17,704 nucleotides of DNA from Thalassiosira profunda. Its lineage: Eukaryota; Bacillariophyta; Thalassiosirophyceae; Thalassiosirales; Thalassiosiraceae. The notes beneath the pieces were generated by a model that saw only the letters and a list, made by a program, of their open reading frames with translations, was not told the DNA's origin and made no database searches. Of this stretch, positions 8,826 through 16,566 are shown in pieces (the stretch's first letter is position 1; every line of letters begins with the position of its first letter). The stretch lies in the NCBI GenBank assembly GCA_036939355.1, contig JALLAP010000160.1, positions 1-17,704 on the forward strand, read 5' to 3'. The position numbers were made by a program, and so were the translations under genes.

Positions 8826-9953
8826 ATGCCCCCCGCCGCAGTGCTGGCCAAACGCGGCCTCGGCCTCCTCGCCCTCCTTCGGGCGGGCGCCGCCGCCCAA
8901 ACAGTCTGCGACGACGACGGCACCGGCCTCTGCGAGGGCGCGCCCTGCCACACCGTCGAAATCGGCCTCATCTTCGACAAGTACCCGCAGGAGACGCGGT
9001 GGGAGATCACCAAGGGACGGAAAAACTCCGTCGAGAACGACAACGCCGTGATATTGAAGGAGTCGCCCTATTACGACCCCGATCAGAGCTACGCCGAGGC
9101 GAGCGAGACCCACCACGTCTGCCTCCCGGAGGGGCGGTACACCTTCGCCATCCTGGACCGCAACTCCGACGGAATGTGCTGCTCCCAGGGCGAGGGGCGG
9201 TACGCCGTCACCTACCAGGAGACCGGCGAGATCATTACGCACGGGAGCGAGTACGGCACGTTCGAGGCCGTGACGTTCGGGATTCCCTTCGTCACGCCGG
9301 TCCTCCGCGACGCCGACGGGGACGGCGTGGAGGATCGGACGAAGAATATCATTCCTCCCATGATCGTAACGGCGGACGGATTGCCGGACGCGTGCGAGAA
9401 TGAGTTCGGGCTCCACCTGCAAACGGACGATTACGGCGTCGAGACGACGTGGGAGCTGCGGGAGTGGGCGTTCGGTGGCGACGCGGACAGTCCGCCGGAC
9501 GGAGCGGTGAGTGCAACATGGATAAAAAAATGTACACTTGCAGTTTATGTCAATTTGATGCTCATCATGCATCTCATATTATTATCTCACGTCGAACGAA
9601 AAAAGGTCGTGGCGAGCGGCGGCCCCTACACGTCCAACCACACCTACGACATCTCCTACTGCCTCTACCCCGGCAAGTACTCCTTCGTCTTTTACGACTG
9701 GCAGTGCGACGGACTCACCGGGACCGAGATGAACGGGTACTACGCGCTCAAGGCGAACGATCGGGAGGTGTACCGGGGCGGGACGCGGATGGACACGTAT
9801 TGGGAGGAGGTGCAGCTCGAGTTCGAGCGGGATGTGGAGACGGGGGCGGTGGTGGAGGGGATGAACGGAGGAATGGTGGCGGTGGGTGGATGGGTTGCGG
9901 GCGCTACGGCGATGGCCGCGGTGGTCCTGTCGTTGGCGTTGGTGTTGTATTGA
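8826..9953 (+). CDS. Secreted, C-terminally anchored protein with two diatom-type beta repeats
   Basis: Exons are 8826-9506 and 9606-9953, giving 342 aa. The ATG at 8826 is chosen because it opens directly into a signal peptide (MPPAAVLAKRGLGLLALLRA, cleavage near GAAAQ). The 99-nt intron (GTGAGT...AAAAAG) is phase 0, a multiple of three and free of stops. I call it an intron because removing it restores the repeat (DGA-VVASGGPY) and because it is AT-rich. Two repeats follow: TRWEI...CLPEGRYTFAILDRNSDGMCC, and TTWEL...CLYPGKYSFVFYDWQCDGL. This pattern is common in extracellular proteins of diatoms and marine bacteria as I recall it; its ligand is unknown to me. The C-terminus (GGWVAGATAMAAVVLSLALV) is a membrane anchor or a GPI signal. 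A cell-surface role is likely; enzymatic activity is not visible. Confidence 0.75.
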   Translation: MPPAAVLAKRGLGLLALLRAGAAAQTVCDDDGTGLCEGAPCHTVEIGLIFDKYPQETRWEITKGRKNSVENDNAVILKESPYYDPDQSYAEASETHHVCLPEGRYTFAILDRNSDGMCCSQGEGRYAVTYQETGEIITHGSEYGTFEAVTFGIPFVTPVLRDADGDGVEDRTKNIIPPMIVTADGLPDACENEFGLHLQTDDYGVETTWELREWAFGGDADSPPDGAVSATWIKKCTLAVYVNLMLIMHLILLSHVERKKVVASGGPYTSNHTYDISYCLYPGKYSFVFYDWQCDGLTGTEMNGYYALKANDREVYRGGTRMDTYWEEVQLEFERDVETGAVVEGMNGGMVAVGGWVAGATAMAAVVLSLALVLY

Positions 9954-10754
9954 GGAACGTGCGTTGTGCGTTGTTGGAACGCTCCTCAATGGATTTTATA
10001 TGTCTCTTTTACATCTTTGAAGCACCCACAAGTGAATGCTTTGTGATATGTAAACATTTTCTGAATGCTTTTGATGCTTTTGATTCCTCTACCTCTAGGA
10101 TATTGCAGGAGCCGGGAGCTAGACGGCTGCGAGATTTAATCGAGGCGCGGCGAATTGGGGGCCTTTTACCATAGGCTCAAGAGCTAATGCATGTGAGCTG
10201 TGCTCTCATCGCTCCTCGATGATTTTTTGGAACCCAAGTAGATAATGTCTTCGTAGAGACATAAGTTATGCTCAAACCTCTGAGAGGTCTGTCTGTTGAG
10301 TTGTTGCACCACATCTTTTGCGGCAGGCACAGGCACAGAGCCAGAGAGGATAGCGCGTTAGCGCTGGACTGACACGCAACGGTGGTACCAAGGCTCTCTC
10401 TTGGGGAAGAGTTGTTGAAGGTGAGTACTTAGTACTAATTCCCGCGTGGCGGACATCCTGCTGAGACGAGTGGCACTGCCTTCTCCAAAGGGCTCAAGGG
10501 CTCAACTGCCTGTCACGAGTGATGCTTCTCAGCCCACCGTCAGCCCGCCCAGCACCACCGACCAGCAGAGGCCGAAGCGATACCATAGCAACCACGCGCG
10601 GCGGCAGGCAACCCACCACGCCAAAAGCTCGCAGCCAAGCGCGCTGACGGAGCAGCGCACAGTTTCGACGCGCCGTTCCATCGTCGCTGCGGAGAGTATC
10701 TAGATACCTACACGTCTTGTGCTCGAACTTTTCATCTCCCGTCGCTCGTCGACG
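9954..10754. other. About 800 nt with no credible gene; 3' UTR plus chitinase promoter
   Basis: No frame here shows protein-like composition. It probably contains the 3' UTR of the 8826 gene and the 5' region of the chitinase. Small symmetries are present: ATGTCT/AGACAT at 10245-10262 (6-nt loop), ACCTCTGAGAGGT near 10278-10290, and AGTACT twice at 10424-10436 split by one base. None is strong enough to call an RNA. No tRNA is seen. Confidence 0.5.
10696..10709. promoter_or_regulatory. Second copy of palindromic element GTATCTAGATACCT
   Basis: The inner 12 bp (10696-10707) are a perfect palindrome, and the 14-nt core is identical to the site at 8582-8595. It lies 46 nt before the chitinase ATG, so it is in the core promoter or 5' UTR. 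Confidence 0.5.
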
Positions 10755-13700
10755 ATGGCGCCCCGCTCCCTCCTCCCCGCGCTCCTCCTCGCCGCTCTGG
10801 CCGCCGCGGCCCCAGCGGTCGCCGCGGTGGACGCCGGCGCGCCGCGGCCTCGTCTGCGGAAGCGCAGCCTCCAATCGTCCGCCTGCGACGGCTCCGTCAT
10901 TTCCTTCTTCAGCGAGGCGAGTTTCAACGCCCTCGCGCCGGCGCCGGATCCGCTGTACACCTACGACAGCTTTTGCACCGCCGTCAAGAACTGGAATCTG
11001 GCCAACGCGGGGTGAGTTTGTTGCTCGTTGGAATCTGCCGCCTGCCCTATTTGCAACTCTCATCTCCTATTCCATTTGCAACTCACCATTCAACAACAAC
11101 GCGCAGCAACCAAATCTTCGCCGGCCCCACCGAGCTCGGCCGCCGGAACGAGCTCGCGGCCTTCCTCGGGCACACCCTCCACGAGACCGGAAGCTACCAG
11201 TTTACGCGCGAGACGTCCCAGTGCGGCGCCACCGCCGACGATTCCGGGACGCTCTACTGCCAGCCCGACGGGTTCTCCGGGGCGGGAAGCCGGGACGATC
11301 CGTACTGCGCGGGGAGCCTGAACCCGACCACGACTCCGGACGGGTGCGCTTGTAGTACGGTGCCGGAGACGAGTCCGTTCGGGTACGAGGCCAACCTCAA
11401 TTTCTTTGGAAGGGGCCCGGTGAGTCTCTCTTTGGCTGTGATTGTTCTTTCTCCCTCTCGGTGCAATGATACTAACCCGATGACTGTTTGTGCTCCCTGC
11501 GTTGAAAACAGATCCAACTGTCGTGGAATTACAATTACATCGACGCTGGGGCCGCTCTGGGAGTGGACTTGTGCGCCGAGCCCGAGCTCGTGGCGACCGA
11601 CAGCGCCGTCGCGTGGGGCACCGGTGAGGAACTCGTTTCATGTTGCACCTTATCGTGCGTGCGTTCCACATCATATGTCTGTTTCTCATCGCGCCGGTCA
11701 ACTTTTGTAGCCATCTGGTTCTGGACGACGAGCACCGGCGCCGCCTCCACCGACTTTGCGCCCACCACCCCCTCCGACTTCGCGTCGGCGGGCTCCTTCG
11801 GCGGCTCCCTCTTCGTCATCAACGGGGGGCTCGAGTGTCCCACCCCCTTCCTCTGCAGCGGTCCCACTTATAGCAGCGACGGGTTGGGCGGCGTCAACTG
11901 CGCGCCAAACGCCGGGTATCCCGCCTCGGACGGCGCCAAGCAGGCCACCGTGGGGAGGCTGGACAACTATTGTCGCGCAATTACGGAGCTGGGCGCCGAG
12001 GTGCTGGGCTTCGACGAGTGCTTCGATTTGCAGACGTTGTACGGCAGCTGCGTGAGCGGCGGGAGCGGGGTCTGGGGTACGTGTCCAGCGTGCGATGCGA
12101 TTACGCCGGCGCCGAGCCAAGCGGTGAGTTTTGTAGATTGGTTGGCTTTGCCCGAGCGCGCACTGAGTTGCAATGGCTGACCCCGACGTACTCTCCACCA
12201 TTTCTTGGGGCGTTTAAAACGCAGCCGACGCAAAGCCCGGTGCCGGCCGTCCCCACCGCCAGCCCGACCACGGGTGCGCCGACGACGTCTCCCTCAGCCG
12301 GGCCCACGAGCTCTCCCGTCCCCTGCCCCTTCTTCTGGAATGGAGATGTGTGCGTTCAGGGCTGCGACGGGTGGGGTGACCAATTTAGCAGTCTCGAGGG
12401 ATGCTGCACTGATCGCACAGACTACGAGAAGTGCATTGGAGCAACAGGCTCGCCAACGATCAGCCCTACGACCGCTCAACCGACTCTTTTGTCCGATTGC
12501 CCCTTCTACTCCGATGGCAACTTATGCGTGCAAGGATGCAACGGGTGGGGCGAGCAATACGAGAGTCTAGACGCTTGCTGCGCTGGTGCATCGTATTGGA
12601 AGACGGAGGCGGAGTGTTTGGGGCTCACGGGCTCGCCAACGGTCAGCCCTACGACCGCTCCACCGACGCTTCCGGGCCCGACCAAGGCCCCGTCTCCATG
12701 CCTGTATTACACGAATACGGTAACTTGTGTCAACGACTGTGGCCAAGGCGACGATCCAAGTTGGCCTCCTCTGTACGAGGACCTCCAACAATGTTGCGAC
12801 AAGCACCACTTTTGGCCTGGATTGAATGGCATCGAACAGTGTCTGGGATTGACGGGCGCACCAACAACAACCCCGACAACCGGCGCCCCTCAAGTTTGCC
12901 AGTTTTATACGGATTGGAGCGGTACATGCCGTTCCGACTGCAACGAGCAAAGCCAGACGCTGTACGCATCGCTTGACTTATGCTGCGAGAATGAATATAC
13001 CTGGGCGGGGGCTTACGAGACTTGCATGGGCATAACGGACGCGCCCACGATCAGTCCGACGACCGCCAACCCTACTCTTCTGTCGGATTGCCCCTTCTAC
13101 TCCGATGGAAATTTGTGCGGTGAGAACTCTACGTTGCTTGGTCGACTTTCTTTTTGTTCATGTGAAGCTAACCTGGCCTTCTGTCGTACACCGCATAGTT
13201 CAAGGATGCAACGGTTGGGGCGTGGAATATGACAGTCTGGCGGCTTGCTGCGCTAGTGCAGTGTACTCGAAGACCCTTGATGAGTGCTTGGACGTATCGG
13301 GCTCGCCAACGACCAGTCCGACCGCATCTTTACCAGCGCCTCCAGGTCCGAACACTCCAGAACCAACCAAGGCTCCGTCTCCATGTCGTAAGATGCCGTT
13401 TTGCTGTCGACCTCGAACCGCTTCATCTGTTCATCGTATGTTGCTTACTCGGCTGCCTCTTCTGTCATCATTGTGCAGTGTATTACACGAATATGGTGAG
13501 TCGAGCCAATAGATGCCCTGTTATTGTCTGTGTGCCTTGATACTGAATTAACATCGCACTCGCTGCCAACCAAAGGTCACTTGTGTCAACGACTGTGGCC
13601 AAGGTGACGATCCCAGTTGGCCTCCTCTGTACGAGGACCTCCAACAATGTTGCGACAAGCACCACTTTTGGCCTGGATTGAATGGCATCGAACAGTGTCT

Positions 13701-14506
13701 GGGATTGACAGACGCACCAACAACAACCCCGACAACCGGCGCTCCTCAGGTTTGCCAGTTTTATACGGATTGGAGCGGTACTTGTCGTTCTGACTGCAAC
13801 GAACAAAGCCAGACACTCTACCCGTCGCTTGACCTGTGCTGCGAGAATGAATACACCTGGCCAGGAGCCTACGAGACTTGCATGGGCATAACGGACGCGC
13901 CCACAATCAGCCCGACGACGGCTCCGCCGACTCTTTTATCTGACTGTCCCTTCTACTCAGATGGAAATTTGTGCGGTGAGACCTCTCACTAGTTTACTTT
14001 CGAGTGCCACCATGGTATTATCACGAGTGCTCATTCCATTCTTTTGTGTGGCTGACCAACCTCTGTTGACCTCGAATATCACAGTGCAAGGTTGCAACGG
14101 GTGGGGCGTTGAATACGACAGCCTGGAGTCTTGCTGCAATGGCGCATCGTATTGGAAGACCCTCGATGAGTGCTTGGGTCTTACGGGCTCGCCGACGATC
14201 AGCCCGACGACTCCTCCACCGACGCCTCCAGGTCCCACGCCTGCTCCCGCACCTTGCCAATACTACACGGTAAGCTCTTGATATCTGAGTATCCTTCTGT
14301 GCGCACATTATTTGTCCCCAGGGAAAACGCTCACCAAAGTGTTGCTTGCTTCTTGTGTTAAGGACTATCAAACCACCTGCAGGAACGATTGCGAAGAAGG
14401 ATTATGGCCCCCGCCGCTCTACGATACATTGGAGCAGTGTTGCAGCTTCCATCATTCCAACGCCAAAGAACTGTGCTTGCAGGGACCATCGGCCTCTGAG
14501 GCATAA
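10755..14506 (+). CDS. GH19 chitinase with nine C-terminal Cys-rich modules on PT-rich linkers
   Basis: Ten exons: 10755-11011, 11107-11419, 11512-11623, 11711-12123, 12225-13119, 13199-13387, 13479-13495, 13576-13975, 14085-14269, 14363-14506. All introns are GT-AG and all phases agree; the product is 974 aa. A signal peptide (SLLPALLLAALAAAAPAVAA) leads to a GH19 domain: AAFLGHTLHETG with the likely catalytic Glu112, FFGRGPIQLSWNYNYIDAG, ALGVDLCAEPEL and AIWFWTTS. GH19 enzymes cut beta-1,4 links in chitin, here outside the cell or in the wall. After ACDAITPAPSQA come Thr/Pro linkers (SPTISPTT) joining nine modules of about 45 residues, each about six Cys with a central CC, in the order A-A-B-C-A-B-C-A-B'. 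They may bind chitin or another wall polymer (inference). Exons 1-4 are strongly GC-ending in codon choice; exons 5-10 are less so, as if the modules had a separate origin. The catalytic call is firm. Confidence 0.85.
12324..14490 (+). repeat. Array of nine Cys-rich modules including a duplicated A-B-C block
   Basis: Module starts (first Cys): A1 12324, A2 12498, B1 12699, C1 12897, A3 13089, B2 13384, C2 13753, A4 13945, B'-like 14255. A has CPFYSDGNLC and GCNGWG; B has CVNDCGQGDDPSWPPLYEDL; C has CQFYTDWSGTCRSDC. The block A2-B1-C1 (12498-13088, 591 nt) is repeated as A3-B2-C2 (13089-13944, 856 nt, of which 250 nt are introns). The B and C parts are almost identical at DNA level, so the duplication is recent or maintained by gene conversion. 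Confidence 0.85.
13479..13495 (+). other. 17-nt micro-exon of the chitinase gene
   Basis: It is flanked by TTGTGCAG on the left and GTGAGTCG on the right. It encodes the end of a Leu codon plus YYTNM. The intron-free copy of the same module at 12701-12718 has the same residues (LYYTNT) in one piece, which confirms that these 17 bases belong in the message. Confidence 0.85.
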
Positions 14507-14525
14507 GTTTAGTCCAGTCACTAAA

Positions 14526-16358
14526 TCAGCATTCTCTGTCATTCCATGTCAAGTACCCATAATAGAGCAAACACAGGCTGTGAGAAGATGTCATCAGACC
14601 CGCTTGATCCCTCACCGGATCCTGTCCAGCCGCCTCGCTCGCAATGTAGCTGCTCATTCGAGACGTCACAGCGGGGTCGGTCGTTTCGAGCACGACCCAC
14701 ACGTGGCTCTCCATCATGTCGTTCCCCGCATAGTTTACATTGAGAATGTAGCGCCTCGGCCTCGCCTCTCTCGTTGCGTCTGCACTGTCCGGGCAGCCGG
14801 TGATGTCCGACATTGCAATCAAGGAAGCGAGCGGATTTTTAACGAGTTGCGCATTGGATGGTAGCGAAGCAGCCCAGCCCGGAGGCCCCTCAAAAGAATC
14901 CATATCAACGATGATGGCTGACGATGGAACCTCGTCGTCGTCCTCATCTGCCTCGCCTGGGTTGTCACCCACTTCAGCTTCAGCCTGCCCATCCATCGGT
15001 TCGCTCGTGTCGCCATCACTGTCGACTCCCTCATCGATTTCATCCTGAGGTGACATGAGAGGATGAGACAGCGCCGGAGGCAGCAGGCTCCTCGCCCCGC
15101 CCTGCTCATTTACAAATCGTTCGACCAGACCGCTCAGCCCGTTCAACAAGCCCTGCAACCGCTGCGTTCCATCGTCACCTGGCCGCGATGTGACAATCTC
15201 CCGCCACCGTTCATCGCTTCCGACCATCAAGTGTTGCAATGCCTCTGCGACTAGCGTGGCATAGGTGGTGCCCATTAGCGAGACGTTGAGGCTGACGCCG
15301 GGCTCGATCGATTCGACGCGGTGCCACATTCCCGAAGGAAAGTAGAGGACGTCACCAGGATGCATCACAATCGTTTCCTCGCGCCCAAAAGCGTTGTTGT
15401 CGCCGTACTCGAACCCATACGGGCCCTCGGTTGCATCCACTTCCCCAGGGGCCAAATTGCGCACGGCGTTCCCTCCCAGGCACGAAAGGCGGGCCAGCTT
15501 GAGCTGGTTTTCGACGACACTCCCCTCCCGCGCGTAATGAGGTGTTGTGGCTCGCACCGGATGGCGGACCCGCCCCCGTCGCAAAGTCCATCTCTTCACA
15601 CCGCTCAATTGAATGGTGAAGTTCTCCTGAAAGTCCGTGTGCCACCCCGTCGTGTGTTTCTTTCCGTTGCCTTTGTTTCCATTGCAAACATCTCCATTTG
15701 CAACATTGCCACCGCTCGCAGACGAAGAAGAAGCAGGGGCGCCGATGAAGAGCTCCACCTCCCCCCGCCCCAGGGTCGCATTGCCGCCCAGCGTCACCGC
15801 CTCCGCGTGCGGCGGGTGGTAGTGCCCGCCACCCAGCCCCGTCGCGCGCAGGAGCGGCCCGACGAGGCGCTGCTCGAGCGGGGGCGGGGCGCGGCAGTAG
15901 GCCGGGTGGTTGCCCGAGACGTGCAGCGCGTGCGCCGTGTCCGGATCTGCTATCTCCACGCTGTTCAGCGTTGTTGTTTTGTGCCCATCCTCGGTCGATC
16001 GCAGCCACAGGAAGACGTTCTCGGAGCTGGTCTCCTCGAAGATCCGGCGCGCGTCCAAATCGAAGAGGTAGTCGCTGCAAATCCGCTCCACCAATTGCTT
16101 TCTCTCCTGATCAGTGGCCCGTCGCTGGATGTGCACTGCAGATTTGCGAAAGTGCCGGCTGAGGAATTCCTCCCGCGGCAGGGGGTGGAGCATGTCGTCC
16201 AGCAGCGCGGCCGATCCGGGACGGAAGCTCCGGGCGGCTTTCTCTGTCTTCGCCCGCTTCGCCTCGCGCACGTCATGTGCACCAGCGGTATCTCCGCCAC
16301 AGACGACGACCACTGGCGAGTCCGCCGCGGACGAGGGCGCCTGTGTCGCAGATGACAT
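14526..16358 (-). CDS. JmjC/cupin-type 2-oxoglutarate oxygenase
   Basis: Single exon, 610 aa from ATG 16358. The frame stays open to 16883, but that part runs antisense into the GT31 gene, and MSSATQAPSS is the first Met after it. Residues ~55-130 (SAALLDDMLHPLPREEFLSR) resemble the helical lead-in of cupin oxygenases. The core shows GWHTDFQENFTIQLSGVKRW with His240 and Asp242, and LYFPSGMWHRVES with His346, then GVSLNVSL. The HxD...H triad is complete, so an active iron enzyme is expected. Such proteins hydroxylate or demethylate nuclear or ribosomal proteins; the substrate is not deducible. A Ser/Asn/Gly-rich loop (~residues 208-234) interrupts the fold, and an acidic stretch follows the core (~435-475). 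The C-terminal ~120 residues are unrecognised. Its stop lies 19 nt from the convergent chitinase stop. Confidence 0.8.
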   Translation of the reverse strand: MSSATQAPSSAADSPVVVVCGGDTAGAHDVREAKRAKTEKAARSFRPGSAALLDDMLHPLPREEFLSRHFRKSAVHIQRRATDQERKQLVERICSDYLFDLDARRIFEETSSENVFLWLRSTEDGHKTTTLNSVEIADPDTAHALHVSGNHPAYCRAPPPLEQRLVGPLLRATGLGGGHYHPPHAEAVTLGGNATLGRGEVELFIGAPASSSSASGGNVANGDVCNGNKGNGKKHTTGWHTDFQENFTIQLSGVKRWTLRRGRVRHPVRATTPHYAREGSVVENQLKLARLSCLGGNAVRNLAPGEVDATEGPYGFEYGDNNAFGREETIVMHPGDVLYFPSGMWHRVESIEPGVSLNVSLMGTTYATLVAEALQHLMVGSDERWREIVTSRPGDDGTQRLQGLLNGLSGLVERFVNEQGGARSLLPPALSHPLMSPQDEIDEGVDSDGDTSEPMDGQAEAEVGDNPGEADEDDDEVPSSAIIVDMDSFEGPPGWAASLPSNAQLVKNPLASLIAMSDITGCPDSADATREARPRRYILNVNYAGNDMMESHVWVVLETTDPAVTSRMSSYIASEAAGQDPVRDQAGLMTSSHSLCLLYYGYLTWNDREC

Positions 16359-16566
16359 CGTTCGAGGCGGCGGCGATCGATGGCTTGATGGTGCGGAGCG
16401 AGAGGTGGGTGAGGGTGATAGATGGATGGGTGATGGCTGATGGCTGATGGCGGTGAGAGGTGAGAGGGAAGGACGGAAAGGCTGCGCCGCCACGTGCCTG
16501 CTTGTTTCCGTTGTCGTTGGTGCCTCGCTGCACTCGCCAGCACCCCCCCGGCGCGTCTTACACAAC
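16359..16566. promoter_or_regulatory. Divergent promoter region between the JmjC and GT31 genes
   Basis: These 208 nt separate divergent ATGs. The plus strand is purine-rich (GGTGAGGGTGATAGATGGAT) and contains TGATGGC three times in tandem at 16431-16451. No other motif is recognised. Confidence 0.45.
16431..16451. repeat. 7-nt tandem repeat TGATGGC x3
   Basis: Three exact copies lie in the divergent promoter, 73-93 nt before the JmjC ATG and 116-136 nt before the GT31 ATG. The stretch just before it (GATGGATGGG) is related. Slippage is the simplest origin. Confidence 0.8.

Noticed and set aside
8775..9572. 265-aa minus-strand frame
   Set aside because: It is an antisense shadow of the 8826 gene and its intron. 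The sense frame has a signal peptide and repeats; this one shows only Val/Arg-rich shadow composition.
9954..10400. Small inverted repeats as a structured RNA or tRNA
   Set aside because: Stems are only 6 bp and isolated. There is no cloverleaf, A/B box or known RNA pattern.
10418..10430. GAAGGTGAGTAC as a donor of a 5' UTR intron of the chitinase
   Set aside because: The donor sequence is good, but no matching acceptor or upstream exon can be supported from sequence alone.
10446..10703. 85-aa plus-strand frame before the chitinase
   Set aside because: Its composition is not protein-like, it has no domain or signal peptide, and it ends inside the palindromic element of the chitinase promoter.
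11090..11701. 203-aa minus-strand frame inside the chitinase
   Set aside because: It is Arg/Pro-rich and antisense to conserved GH19 exons and introns.
12431..12976. 181-aa plus-strand frame overlapping the Cys-module array
   Set aside because: It is an out-of-frame shadow; the true frame shows the regular Cys modules.
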